Shown here: in pieces, positions 10,736 through 21,677 of the stretch
Numbering within the stretch: position 1 is the stretch's first letter
Layout of the letters: every line of letters starts with the position of its first letter
NCBI RefSeq assembly: GCF_963675165.1
Contig: NC_087381.1
Span: forward strand, 1,240,001 to 1,304,000
From: Halichondria panicea
Taxonomy: Eukaryota > Porifera > Demospongiae > Suberitida > Halichondriidae
Length of the DNA stretch: 64,000 bases
Reading direction: 5' to 3'
Notes under the pieces: generated by a model
The model's input: only the letters and a program-made list of their open reading frames with translations
Told to the model about the DNA's origin: nothing
Databases searched by the model: none
Translations under genes and position numbers: made by a program

Positions 10736-11960
10736 AACATATCCAGGGGTATTGCCAGTGTTTTAGTATTTACATGAATGCAGTTCACTGTTCACAGTGA
10801 TGCCATGGAGTGTTCTATACACATTCGATCACCAGTATATGTACTGAGTGTGTAATACTTTGCATGTATACATGCATTCACGAAAAATTAGCAATTAACT
10901 TCTATTCCACTTGTACGTCAGCATTACATTAAAAAGAGGAAATTCGACTTGATGAAGTATTGACTGGGCATCACATGGAATTGCTAACATTTGTAATAGA
11001 TTGTAGTTATGCTCTCGATCGCCGTTTCCCCAGCGAATCCCAGATTATTTTAGTGGGATGTCAAGTTTAAAAGCACTTTGTTGCAACCATGCAGAGCATT
11101 TGTGTATAGACTGTTGATATTGTCAGAATCAAGTGTCTGTGGGATACTACAACTTCATATAGGGTATAATTCAGGTCCCATGGGGACTACTCCAGATGGA
11201 AGCTATAAACTGTGAATTTCATAATGTTGATGCACAACACATGACTAAACTGATAAGGTACAAGATAAAAGACACACACCAATACACCCAATGGTTTTCC
11301 TGTGAGAGTGCTTTTTCATACTAATCTTATGAAGGGTGTGGTGTCCCTTCTAGGGCATAGGTAGACTTCTAGCAACTAGCATAATTGAGAATATAATAGA
11401 GCACTAAATTAGCATAAGTTGACCCTCAGAGTGTATACCTAATTTCACATCTTATAATGTAGCTATAGATAGACATCTATTACTGTACTGTATATAGCAC
11501 TATAGCCACTAGGCAGGCATGGAGGAATAATTTCTCTTTCGGCACTAGAGGATTATATTTCATGCACTTTCTGTATAAATGTTACCTCAATAGCCTCTGT
11601 TCTGGGCCAATTTTTTTTAATAGAACGAAGTTGAAGCTATATATAGAGACAACGAGGCTGGGAAAGAGGCTACCTCAGGTAGTGCTATCACAAATAAATT
11701 GATGTCTTTAAACTGGAATAATGGGTAGTGACACCGTACACCAAACAGGCTGACTTTTTGAGAATAGTCAATTATTATTATAGGCAAAATAAAAAGCATA
11801 ATTTGCCAGGGTGGTCATTGCTATCTTATGAAGGTGTGTTTTCATATAATTATATAGAGGGTATACTTTCAATTGCAATATTCTACTTTCTTAAGTAGAA
11901 GCTAGGTTCTACTGCAAGTCCTGCCTACTAGAAGTGATGTTTATTATAGTACAGTATTTG
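10736..11960. other. Gene-free AT-rich stretch
   Basis: No protein-like frame, RNA gene or clear repeat pair was seen. Short open frames here have no recognisable composition, codon pattern or splice sites. The first 100 bases contain decayed minisatellite units. Confidence 0.6.
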
Positions 11961-11963
11961 TTA

Positions 11964-12198
11964 TTGTTTATCACCTCAATGTTATTAGTTCATAATATCA
12001 ACTGCAGGCCTGTCCTCACACAGGGGCAAACACCAAACGCTACAAGAATATATTCTGGACAGGCAAACGCTACAAGAATATAATAATATATATATATTCT
12101 TGTAGCGTTTTGGTGTTTGCCCCTGTGTGAGGACAGGCCTGCAGTTGATATTAGGAACTAATAAACCACAGTTTTAATAACATTGAGGTGATAAACAA
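11964..12198. repeat. Foldback element, about 235 bp
   Basis: TTGTTTATCACCTCAATG at 11964 returns as its reverse complement ending at 12198. The arms include GCAGGCCTGTCCTCACACAG and CAAACGCTACAAGAATATA and meet in an AT-rich loop near 12,090. The left arm contains a short internal duplication of the AAACGCTACAAGAATATA segment, and the right arm has about 20 extra bases. Confidence 0.8.
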
Positions 12199-12324
12199 TG
12201 CTACAAGAATATACTACATTCGGTGTGCTATAGAATAATAGCTTGATCGATTTTCAAAGCCCTTTCAAGATAATCATATTTCGTTTACTTGGATCACGGT
12301 ACACATACATGCACAAGTCCAATA

Positions 12325-12524
12325 NNNNNNNNNNNNNNNNNNNNNNNNNNNNNNNNNNNNNNNNNNNNNNNNNNNNNNNNNNNNNNNNNNNNNNNNNNNN
12401 NNNNNNNNNNNNNNNNNNNNNNNNNNNNNNNNNNNNNNNNNNNNNNNNNNNNNNNNNNNNNNNNNNNNNNNNNNNNNNNNNNNNNNNNNNNNNNNNNNNN
12501 NNNNNNNNNNNNNNNNNNNNNNNN
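12325..12524. other. Assembly gap of 200 N
   Basis: Exactly 200 undetermined bases. The round number suggests a placeholder or estimated length, so distances across it are unreliable. Open frames spanning it are meaningless. Confidence 0.99.
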
Positions 12525-13722
12525 CCTCTCCCGATTGCCTATTTCTCACCCCGACATGAATGTCGCAGGAGAAGGGGAGAGGAATGTGGTGAACTAGAAC
12601 ATTCTGTGACTGGTTTAATTAAGAACTAGAACATTCCGTGGTAAAGGACCAGAACTTTATGTGTTAAAGAACCTTCCAGAGGTTCAGTATTCTAGAACTT
12701 TGTGGGTGTTGTAGAACAATCTAGATCTTTGGTGCATGTGTCTGTATAAAATAGCTAGAGAAGGAGTTATGTTCAGTTCTGTTCTCATGTTAAAGTTATA
12801 GAAGACTCCTATATACTTGGATCGTGTTCTGTTTAAGTCAACTGCGAGCCTTGGCGCAGCCGGGGGCGCATGACAACCCCAGTTACACGTGGGTTGCCAA
12901 TAACATTTGATCTTTGACCCCATTGCTGTCTGCATGATCATTGCTGCATAGACATACAAGCGTTTTGGAACTCCAACTTTGGGGGTTTTATTGTTTAGTT
13001 ATTGTCCTTACATAATTACTATGTGACTCCATATCCCCCTACAGAAGAAACGGTAGGTTATGTCTGATGATCGATTTTTTTGTCTGTTCTTACCATATTT
13101 TATTAGACACTAGCACATTTTCAGCTCTTGAATACTTAGTAGTCAATTCTTTTTGCATACATTCATAGTAACACATGCTTGATCAGATGGTGCAAAAGAA
13201 CATTTCTTATCACTGCATGCTTGTTTCCTTAGAATGAGTGTCTGAACATCCATTGTGGCTGAATATATAGATGCCTTACTCTACTATAGCTACTATAAAG
13301 CTAATACGTTTATTTGATTTTATACAGTTCAGCGGATTATATTTATTTTCTCTCCAAATTGTCTAATTTGAAGACAATGCATGGTTGTGTGTTATAAATG
13401 AAGTGTGGGAGGCTGCCCATTTTAAGTGCTTTGTGGTGATGAGGTCATTAGTAGTACGACATACCCATTTAGATAGTTGATAATTATGTACATACACTGA
13501 AACACTTATATTCAATTTTTTGTTCACATTATTGCATTGAGCACGCTTGTAAGCAGAAGAATCGTGCAAGCCTCTTATAACATAACTTGTAACTGTTGGC
13601 GTCAATGACTTGAGACAAACCTAGAAGGAAATGCATGTATACCGATCGAGTGTTGCACTTACCAACATTCAGCTAAGTCTATATAGTAACAGCCCCTCTA
13701 TTTCAAGCCAGTGGTAGAGTTT
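12525..13722. other. No gene seen; scattered repeat pieces
   Basis: The first 400 bases contain repeated TAGAACATT/TAGAACTTT motifs, a TATAAAATAG box near 12,747 and a GC-rich TTGGCGCAGCCGGGGG near 12,855. Together these recall an LTR followed by a primer-binding site, but no partner LTR is visible and the gap lies close by. Around 13,405 is a GTGGGAGGCTGCCCATTTTA segment shared with hairpins elsewhere in the window. From about 13,560 the sequence is the conserved upstream region of the array genes, with the GTTGGCGTCAATGACTT and CCTCTATTTCAAGCCAGTGG blocks. Confidence 0.5.
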
Positions 13723-13967
13723 TGTGGTATCCTTACCATATGGAACTAACATTAAGATAAAGACTGTGATTCCGTGACTGTGATTCCGTAAATACTGTAT
13801 TGTACCTGTTGTGTTATAGTTCTAGTGGTTCCTTTCTAGTTTCATGTCCTTATTTAGTCATTTCTGTACCACAAGTACCACTAGTGTTCTAGAAGGTTCT
13901 TTCTAGTATTGTAAATAACCTGTGTATTTTTTACATATCAGAGTTCTGAATTATTGAAGTTATTTCA
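13723..13967. mobile_element. Solo LTR in the 5' leader of a receptor gene
   Basis: A 245-bp block starts TGTGGTATCC, ends TTATTTCA and is flanked by a perfect 5-bp direct repeat AGTTT (13718-13722 and 13968-13972). This is the classic signature of an LTR reduced by recombination. It splits the conserved leader GTAGAGTTTCAACnGTGAATTATGG that is uninterrupted in other array members. It ends 17 bp before the ATG at 13985. A copy in opposite orientation sits at the same place in the paralogue at 41964. Confidence 0.85.
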
Positions 13968-13984
13968 AGTTTCAACAGTGAATT

Positions 13985-15336
13985 ATGGATCCAAATGTTG
14001 CCTACAATGTTGTGCATGCTAACAACAGAAGAGACACACAAGCTCCCATATCGCAGGAAAACATCGCTTACAATATCCACCAGAGAAGTCTCACCCAAAC
14101 AGATAATGAGTACAGTACCATTGAGAACACTGGATACATAGAGCATAATACTGCTGGAGATACTAAATCTACCGAAAGTAGTGTCCTGGACAACAAAAGC
14201 AACACAAAGAGAATAAGGCAAAAAGTGGCTAAAAATGAATCTGGTAAAAAATGGTTTGCAATTCTTGTCGTCGTAGCTTTTGTTCTGTCTCTGTTGGTAG
14301 CTGTGGCAGCACTGGTGTACACCAATATAGAGTTGAAGAACCAGATGATTAGTACTAATAAGCAAGTACAGTCTACCAATGAGCAACTGAACAACCAATC
14401 CAGTCAACTCAGCAATTCAATCGTAGCTCTTTCAAGCAAGATTTCCGAGCAAAACAAACATATTTTTAAAAATCTCAATGATGCACAGTCTGTCCTTGAA
14501 GAACTGGAGCCACTTTATCTTGGAACAATCAACAACCCAGCTAGCTCTTGCAGTGATATCCCTCAAGACCGACCATCTGGAAAATACTGGATTGCCACTG
14601 ACAGTACTAGCTCTCCTGTTCAGGTCTACTGTGACATGAATCGAACAAGCTGTAGCTGCAACACTGCAGGAGGATGGATGAGGGTAGCCAACCTTGACAT
14701 GACCGATCCCAACCAAAACTGCCCAGAGGGATTGAGACTGGTAACCAGGACAGAACCACCACTGCGTACTTGTGGCCGAGTAGAAGAACCAGGATGTACT
14801 TCCACTACCTATTCAACGTATGGGGTGGAGTATTCGAAAGTGTGTGGTCGAATCATTGCATATCAAAATAGGACTCCGGATGCTTTCAATTCATATTTCG
14901 ACAACATATACTTTTATCTATTGATGATGTTTACGTTGATGGTGTGAGCCTAACCCATGGACAGTCGCCTCGTCAGCACATCTGGACATTTGCTAATGCA
15001 ATCGATGAAACTCAATCCGATTCCGAGGTATGTCCTTGTACAAGTTCTGACCTCCCCTACACTGGAGTTTTACCTCCCTTCATTGGTCAAGACTACTTCT
15101 GTGAAACTGGAAGCCGACAAGCATTTAGTCATAATACCTTCTACCCTGATGATCCACTCTGGGACAGTCAGGGATGCGGGGGTACCAGTACTTGCTGTGA
15201 GTTCAACAATCCTCCGTGGTTCTGCAAGCAACTCCCTCAACCAACTACAGACAATATCGAGTTGAGGCTTTGTTCTGATCAAGACATTGATGATGAAGAG
15301 ACACCCATTGAGATAATAGAGATGTACATACGCTAA
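13985..15336 (+). pseudogene. Array receptor copy 1 (MDPN type), frameshifted
   Basis: ATG 13985 follows the family leader. The frame encodes the cytoplasmic tail (AYNVV, EYSTI and GYIEH tyrosine motifs), the membrane helix (about residues 92-115) and a short stalk (ISTNKQVQSTNEQLNN). The ectodomain starts at NNPASSCSDI. At 14904-14915 the sequence ACATATACTTTTATC replaces the family AGAGCTTTATC, a net +2 change. It drops the frame to a TGA at 14947. The remainder (YVDGVSLTHG to IEIIEMYIR) continues open in another frame to TAA 15336. It is a pseudogene or an assembly artefact; the rest is well preserved. No introns. AATAAA lies at 15375. It is the inverted sister of the locus at 40655-41964, with which it shares the solo LTR and the MDPN start. 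Confidence 0.85.
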
Positions 15337-15590
15337 AATAGACATATCAAATCATTTTTAGAACTGAAGACATTAATAAATATTCTGTACAGCCGTTTGT
15401 AAGGCATATACATGTACAATGTACTGTAATCTCAAATTTAAATGATCATAACTTGAGTGCTGGTGGTCTTAGAAAGATCTGACCTCAAATATCCAATTAG
15501 CGCATCCAAAATTGAGAGCTAAGCACATGCACGATTTGAAATGGCTTCTTTTAAACTGAAAAAATAGTAATTTCAGCTCAACATGTATTC

Positions 15591-15918
15591 TAGTTGGGCG
15601 TGGCCCGACCATCCCTGACGGGAGGTCGGGTTTCAAGCCTATATGTAAGGATTTGTGTTGCTGGATTATGTAACACGCTGATAGCAGTGACAAAAAACCG
15701 AAAGTGACATCACTAGTATAGTATAAATATTCTTATTCTGAAGTGGGTGTTAAATAATTTTACCTTGCTTGCGGTTGCGCACTGGCCTGGACGTGACACA
15801 GACCACATTAGAAATGCTGCAATCTGATTGGGCTGCAAGTATAGTTGCAGCAAAGACAAATCCCAGATTGGCTTGAAACCCGTCTTCCCATCAGGGACAA
15901 TCGGGCCACGCCCAACTA
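15591..15918. mobile_element. TIR element, about 330 bp, copy 1 of 3
   Basis: The ends are inverted repeats TAGTTGGGCGTGGCCCGA ... TCGGGCCACGCCCAACTA, continuing into GGTTTCAAGC and its complement. The GC-rich tips contrast with the AT-rich interior. Other copies are 24319-24639 and 44440-44764. No coding capacity. This copy lies in inverted orientation relative to the two duplicated downstream blocks. Confidence 0.85.
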
Positions 15919-16334
15919 CATGTCTCAACATAATTATACATGTCTGTCTGCATATATACACTGGCAAGACAATAATTAATACAGGGAAGTGCAATTTTTA
16001 GAACAATAATTTGGAACCCCACCTGGGTGTTTATAGCAGAAACTATGAGCCATTTAGTTCCCCCAATAACTATTCTTGAGAATACAAGTTTTGTAATGAT
16101 GCTAGCTCTAGTCAACCAATGAAGTAGACCATGTGCCTTCGTGTCAGAAGTACCACATTCCCATGACATCATCGACTTCAGATCGTTTCATCATAGGTGT
16201 ATAGATACATAAAGTAGCCAGTTAAATGTGCCTGAGCACTACTAGCATGCATGCATGCAGGCACACTGAATTAAACACGCTTAAGAGGCTGATGCGATGT
16301 TCTGAATGTATTTAAGTCATCTGATGCCAAGATG

Positions 16335-16418
16335 AGTGGGAGGCTGCCCATTTTAGGTATATTCTTATTTGGGATTCATAATAATGCACCTGCGTACTAA
16401 AATGGGCAGCCTCCCACT
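16335..16418. repeat. Hairpin repeat (GTGGGAGGCTGCCCA), copy 1
   Basis: AGTGGGAGGCTGCCCATTTTA and its reverse complement face each other around an AT-rich loop. Longer copies are at 23791-23900 and 43894-44003. Single arms of the same motif occur upstream of several array genes. Confidence 0.75.
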
Positions 16419-16609
16419 CCTCTAACTGTAATCTTGGACTTAAAAACAAGAGACGATACCAATTATACTCATGCAGGACCCAGGGTATTTTGCCTGCTCT
16501 ATTCACATGTAGTATGTACATGTACGGATTTGTGTTCAACCAAAAGAAGTATGTAAACTCAAAAGAAAGGCCAAGAGAATAATATCACCAAACTGTAACT
16601 CACTCACAG

Positions 16610-16935
16610 ATGATTAGTACTAATAAGCAAGTACAGTCCATGAGGGAACAACTAAACAACCAATCCAGTCAACTCAGCAAATCCCAACTCTTTCAAGCAG
16701 CATTTCTGAGCAAGATAAAAATGATAAATATCAGTCTAGAGCATCCTATCTCAATGACGTATACAGTCTAACTGGAGCCATGCACTTTATCTTGGAACAA
16801 TCAACAAACCAGCTAACTCTTGCAGTAAGCTCCCTCAAGGCTGACCATCTGGAGAATACTGGATTGCCACTGACACCACTATAATATTATAGCTCTTCTG
16901 TTCAGGTCTACTGTGACATGAATCAAACAAGCTAC
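16610..16935 (+). pseudogene. Receptor relic: stalk and start of ectodomain
   Basis: Sequence from ATGATTAGTACTAATAAGC to GAATCAAACAAGCTAC matches the stalk (STNKQVQS, EQLNNQSSQLS), the stalk/ectodomain junction and the fibrinogen-like opening up to CDMNQTS of the array family. It carries several indels and lacks both the N-terminus and the rest of the ectodomain. The same truncated relic occurs on the minus strand at 22882-23203 and 43310-43672, so it was copied along with its flanks. Confidence 0.75.
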
Positions 16936-17558
16936 AACATAAACATAGAGTACTGCAGTCAGAATTCCCGATTCTATAAAATTCGTACTTAAGCACTTAA
17001 AATGGGTAACCTTCCACACCACATTATAACAACCTGTAACTTTGTCTTCAAATGGGTTGTTGATTGTTCCAAGATAAATTTGTAGAGGAAATTAATCTAA
17101 TGCTGAACTGTATAAAACCATAATTATCAGCGTATCACTATGAGAACTACCGTTGTCGTAAACTAGCCGGGTGTGGTCAACTCTCCTGACTCCAAGAAAT
17201 TCAGTGCCCCCTCAAGGTATATTGAATATTGCATAGCTAGCTACATTTATACTAGCACTACAGGGATCAATAATTATGGTTGCCACATAATAATTATGTG
17301 AAACCACTATGGTGTGCATGTTAAAAGTTCCAAATGAATGAATCATCAAGCTGTCAGAACAATCATGCAAGATGCAAGCTTCCCACAATTCTCTTATAAC
17401 ATAACCTGTAACGGTTGGCGTCGATGACTTAAACACCTATATACGTAGAACGGAAATGCATGTATACGTACCGATTGAGTGCTGCACTTACTATAAAACA
17501 TATTCAGCTAAGTCTATATATAGTAGCAGCCTCTCAATTTTGAGTCAGTGGCAGAATT

Positions 17559-18015
17559 ATGGAGCTAAACGTTGCCTATATACGATGTGCATGAATTATT
17601 TTACATTACGTTGATGGTGTGAGCCTAACCTATGGACAGTCGCCTCGTCAGCACATCTGGACATTTGGGAATGCACTTAATGAAACTCGCTCCCATACAG
17701 CGGCATGTCTCTGCACAAGACCTGACCATTCCTACACTGGAGTTGGACCTCCCTTCATCGGTCAAGATTACTTCTGTGAAACTGGAAGCCGACAGTACAT
17801 TAGTTATAATAACGGTATCTTCTACTGATGATCCACTCTGGGACGGTCAGGAATGCGGGGGTACCAGTACTTGCTGTGGGTTCAACAATCCACCGTGGTT
17901 CTGCAAGCAACTCCCTCAACCAACTACAGACGATATCGAGTTGAGGATTTGTGGTGATGACGACATTAGTAATAAAGACACACCAATTGAAATAGTTGAG
18001 ATGTACATACGCTAA
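17559..18015 (+). pseudogene. Receptor copy with large internal deletion
   Basis: The family leader and ATG 17559 (MELNVAY) are followed almost directly by the distal ectodomain from YVDGVSLTYG, so about 0.85 kb (rest of the tail, helix, stalk and first half of the ectodomain) is missing. The first frame ends early (IRCA, stop). The ectodomain part is open from 17619 to 17828. It then loses 2 nt at TTCTACTGATG (family TTCTACCCTGATG) and continues in a second frame from DDPLWDG to IEIVEMYIR and TAA 18015. Well-preserved sequence suggests recent inactivation. An upstream TATAAAA near 17,492 and leader show that the promoter was retained. Confidence 0.85.
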
Positions 18016-19849
18016 AAGTACTCACATTAAACACTCAACACAACGCATGTTCTTGTTATTGCAATAGAAAACGCTTAAGTCACTAAGAGCACTCGTTCTC
18101 GTTATATAAGTATTAATTTTTAGCTATAGCATGATTATTATGCTTTACATTGAATGGTTTTCTCATATTAAATACAAACTGACACACATAGTAAGAAACC
18201 ATCTTGCATCTATGCAAGATGGTTTCTTACTATATAGAGTACAATAATTATTACTATATAAACTAGTTATTTGTACCATGATGTGCTGTGACACTAAGGA
18301 ATATCCATTGAAACTCTCAGGATACTCCAGGGTACAAATCCCATGTACACTGCTAGGGTGTACATTCATATAGGGTACATTGGCTGTGGTCAGCCTGAAT
18401 CCTTCTCTTAAACATATAACCTGTAAGTACTTACCAAATAAAGAAAGAAAAAGAAACGAATCTATAAAGTCTATTTGTGTTGAAAATGCCCTGGAAGTTC
18501 TTCATCAATGCATGCTACAATAATTATGTGGTTAACTGGTATGCTATTACATTATTTCTGCTTGGAGCTTATCACCTCTAAAGCATATACCGTAATATGC
18601 AGGTAATTTTTGGGGGAGCAAACATTTCATTGTTTTCGTTGTTGAAGCCCGGAACGCGAATATTTTACCGACAACTGAAGAGATTATTGACCACCTTTAC
18701 CTGCAGTGCAAACAGTAACCAAAATAATATCCACGTACTAACTAACCCGCTATATATACGGTAGATATATAGATAGAAGTGATTTTTTAATTTACTTATT
18801 ATTTTATATTTTTATATTTTTACTACATTAAGAAGACTAGTCTCAGACCTTAGTGCTGCAATTGCTGTAATAATTATAACCAGAGCAAATGAGAAGATGT
18901 TACTACAAGCAATCAATATCCAATCATCCTACTCCGTGTACGAACATTGCCACACATGTAATAATTATGTCAAACAACTAAATATGGTGTGAACAGTGAC
19001 TAAATGAAAGAATCATCATTCAAGGGGGTCAGAACAAACATGCAAGTGGTAGAATCATCACACAAGCCTCCCACAATTCTCTTATGCCACAACTTGTAAC
19101 TGTTGGTATCAAATGACACGAACACTTACTGAATATAGGGAGATACCACTGGAATGAAACCATACTTAGCTAGCCGAGAATTCATTTGAGCGCACAGCTG
19201 AACATGTTAAACTATTTACTGTTCTCATGAAAAATACAAGCAAATTGAATAAAATGCAGCAAGGTAGAAAACTGGTCAAGTTGTATAACCAATGTGACAG
19301 CACTAAATCCTTCACTGAGAACTAGCTAGCCAAAATCACGTATTTTAATGCTGGTGCACTTAGATGAACTCTTGGTTACGCAATGCACTCGGCAGGCGGC
19401 ATAAAGATTAAAACCTAGTCTTGGCTAAGTGTGTTGTGTTCTAAGCACCATCCACATGCATGCACCTTACAAAACTTCCTATATAAGTACAGGATTGTAT
19501 ACACATGCAGCAAATATCGAAGTTTCTGCAAGAAGAGCATCATTAATTTTGACAGCCAAGGTATATAATTATATATGCAACTGATCTTTGGTGAAACCAT
19601 GGTAGAAGGTGTTGTGTTATCATGCGCATGCAGTGCCAAATGAATGAATCATCATGCAAGCAGTCAGAACAAACAAGCAAGCAGTAGAATCATCATGCAA
19701 GCAGTCAGAACAAACAAACAAGCAGTAGAATCATCATGCAAGCCTCCCATGCATACTTCTCTTGTAACAAGTTACACAACAACCTGTAACTCATCGATGC
19801 ATTAGATAAATCTGAAAGGGAAATATTTACCGAGTGCTGCACCGCTTAG
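18016..19849. other. Intergenic, copies of upstream and flanking blocks
   Basis: No gene seen. A hairpin around ACCATCTTGCATAGATGCAAGATGGT lies near 18,190-18,235. A TIR element is at 18588-18763. From about 18,770 to 19,640 the sequence is an inverted copy of blocks found at about 36,200-36,600, 38,600-39,240 and 48,600-49,480. From 19,640 on it is the usual upstream region with tandem AATCATCATGCAAGCAGTCAGAACAAAC-type units and the GATTCTACCACTTGC-related segment. Confidence 0.55.
18588..18763. mobile_element. Short TIR element, TACCGTATATATAGCGGGT ends
   Basis: The right end (AACCCGCTATATATACGGTA) pairs with the left TACCGTAATATGC. The interior has TTTTGGGGGAGCAAACATTTC and CCGGAACGCGAATATTTTACC. 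A second, inverted copy lies at 40185-40366, and partial copies begin near 36,605, 49,477 and 54,000. About 176 bp, no coding capacity. Confidence 0.65.
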
Positions 19850-19937
19850 TATAAAACATGGGAACTACATGAACCCCATGCATGCACAGTAACAGCCTCT
19901 CTATTTCAAGTCAGTGGTAGAGTTTCAACTGTGAATT
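19850..19937 (+). promoter_or_regulatory. Conserved TATA box and leader of the array genes
   Basis: TATAAAA at 19850-19856 lies 88 bp before the ATG and just after GAGTGCTGCAC. The leader then reads AGTAACAGCCTCTCTATTTC, AAGTCAGTGGTAGAGTTTC and AACTGTGAATTATGG. The same arrangement, with TATA 80-91 bp before the ATG, is found on the minus strand at 29035-29041, 48409-48415 and 53490-53496. The match across paralogues supports a shared core promoter. It may equally reflect recent duplication. Confidence 0.6.
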
Positions 19938-21188
19938 ATGGAGCTAAACACTGCCTACAAAGTTGCGCACTCCAGCAAGAGAAGAGAAACACAAGCCATT
20001 GCATTGCAAGGAAACACTGCCTACAATATCTATCCTACCCAAGATAATGGCTACACTATGGTTGAGAACAATGAGAGAGAAACGTTTGCATCGAAAAATA
20101 ACACAGCCTATGCAATAAACAGAGAAGTGTTTACAACAGAAACTAATTCCACCTCCGACGTTCTGAGCAATACAAACAAAAAAAGGCAAGGATGTGCTAA
20201 AAATGGATGTACTAAGAAGTGGTTTGCAATCTTTACCGTCCTAGCTATTGCTTTTTCGTCTCTGTTAGTAGCTGTGGCAGCACTTGTGTACACCAATATA
20301 GTGTTAAAGAACCAGGAGGATCAGTCAATGACGGAACAACTAAATAACCAATCCAGCACAATTGAGCCTTTTAATCTTGGAACAATCAACAACCCAGCAA
20401 GCTCTTGCAGTGACATATCTCAAGATCGATCATCTGGAGAATACTGGATTTCCCCTGACACTAGCTCTCCTGTTCAGGTTTACTGTGACATGAATCGAAC
20501 AAGCTGTAGCTGCAACACTGCAGGAGGATGGATGAGGGTAGCCAACCTTGACATGACTGATCCTAACCAAAACTGCCCAGAGGGATTGAGACTGGTAACC
20601 AGAACAGAACCACCATTGCGTACTTGTGGCCGAATAGAAGGACCAGCACGATGTGTGTCTACTACCTATTCAACTTATGAGGTGGAGTACTCAAAAGTTT
20701 GTGGTCAAATCATTGGATATCAAAGTAGTACTTCAGATGCTTTCGATCAATTCTTCAAAAACAGATCTTTATCTATTGATGATGGTTATGTTGATGGTGT
20801 GAGCCTAACCCACGGACAGTTGCCTCGTCAGCACATCTGGACATTTGTTAATGCAATCGATGAAATTCACTCCAATGAATTAGTATGTCCTTGCACAAGA
20901 CCTGACCTCCCCTACACTGGAGTTGTACCTCCCTTCATCTGTCAAGACTACTTCTGTGAAACTGGAAGCCAGCAAAAACATACATTTACTTTCTACCCTG
21001 ATGATCCACTCTGGGACGGTCAGGGATGCGGGGGTACCAGTACTTGCTGTGAGTTCAACAATCCACCGTGGTTCTGCAAACAACTTCCTCAACCAACTAC
21101 AGACGATATCGAGTTGAGGCTTTGTTCTGATCAAAGCATTTATGATGAAGAGACACCCATTGAGATAATAGAGATGTACGTACATTAA
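19938..21188 (+). CDS. Array receptor, intact, 416 residues, short stalk
   Basis: An intact single exon. Residues 1-94 are a cytoplasmic tail with tyrosines 7, 29, 32, 39 and 58 (TAYKVA, TAYNIY, NGYTMV, TAYAIN) and a basic KKRQGCAKNGCTKK before the membrane. The helix is at about 95-118. There is no Leu before it that could act as a signal cleavage site, so type II topology is expected. The stalk is only about 25 residues (NQEDQSMTEQLNNQSSTIEP). The ectodomain (about 150-416) opens with a fibrinogen/COLFI-like NNPASSC...SGEYW...VYCDMNRTSCSC. It continues through GGWMRVANLDMTD, CGRIEG, VDGVSLTHG, HIWTF, DYFCETGS, DPLWDG, TCCEFNNPPWFCKQLPQPTT and IELRLC to an acidic tail. It differs from paralogues at short loops (for example KHTFTFY after ETGSQQ). 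A cell-surface recognition or adhesion role is inference. Confidence 0.85.
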   Translation: MELNTAYKVAHSSKRRETQAIALQGNTAYNIYPTQDNGYTMVENNERETFASKNNTAYAINREVFTTETNSTSDVLSNTNKKRQGCAKNGCTKKWFAIFTVLAIAFSSLLVAVAALVYTNIVLKNQEDQSMTEQLNNQSSTIEPFNLGTINNPASSCSDISQDRSSGEYWISPDTSSPVQVYCDMNRTSCSCNTAGGWMRVANLDMTDPNQNCPEGLRLVTRTEPPLRTCGRIEGPARCVSTTYSTYEVEYSKVCGQIIGYQSSTSDAFDQFFKNRSLSIDDGYVDGVSLTHGQLPRQHIWTFVNAIDEIHSNELVCPCTRPDLPYTGVVPPFICQDYFCETGSQQKHTFTFYPDDPLWDGQGCGGTSTCCEFNNPPWFCKQLPQPTTDDIELRLCSDQSIYDEETPIEIIEMYVH

Positions 21189-21226
21189 AATAGACATATT
21201 GAATCATTTCTAGAACTGAAGACATT

Positions 21227-21232
21227 AATAAA
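21227..21232 (+). terminator. Polyadenylation signal AATAAA
   Basis: AATAAA lies 39 bp after the stop at 21188. The equivalent position after copy 1 is AATAAA at 15375-15380, and after the minus-strand gene 45040-46287 it is at 45002-45007 (complement). Conservation across paralogues supports use. Confidence 0.55.
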
Positions 21233-21677
21233 TAATGTACAGCCACTTATACATTGTGAGTTAACTTCATTAATAGTATAAGTAATAATTGTACCATGGT
21301 GCGCCCTCGGGGAATACATAGAACTGCCCTCGGTATAGTACAAATCCAATACATCCTTGATATCCACTTACAGGTAGCTTGTACTATGAACACATATTGA
21401 TTAGAAGCAATTAGAAGCTGTTATCGGCATTTACAACTGAGTATAGTAGTAAACACTCTTTGTTGTGTGTGCGTGTGCATGCACTGTGCACATTTTGTGT
21501 GGGTGTGCTTGCACTTGACAAACCACATTTACAACTTCAGACAACCCAGTCCGTAGTTTCAGTGAATCTGGATACTGAAGAATTTATCTTCACAATGTGA
21601 TCAAAGTGTGTCACAGTAGTGTTCTATAAAAGAGAAGCTGGGCTGTAGGCTGACCACAGCCAATGTACCCTAGCAGG

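Noticed and set aside
12243-12629. Open frames across the N gap
   Set aside because: Most of the codons are undetermined, so the frames have no meaning.
12590-12960. LTR plus primer-binding site suggested by TATAAAATAG and TTGGCGCAGCCGGGGG
   Set aside because: No second LTR, no target duplication and no gag or pol sequence; the assembly gap next to it prevents a test.
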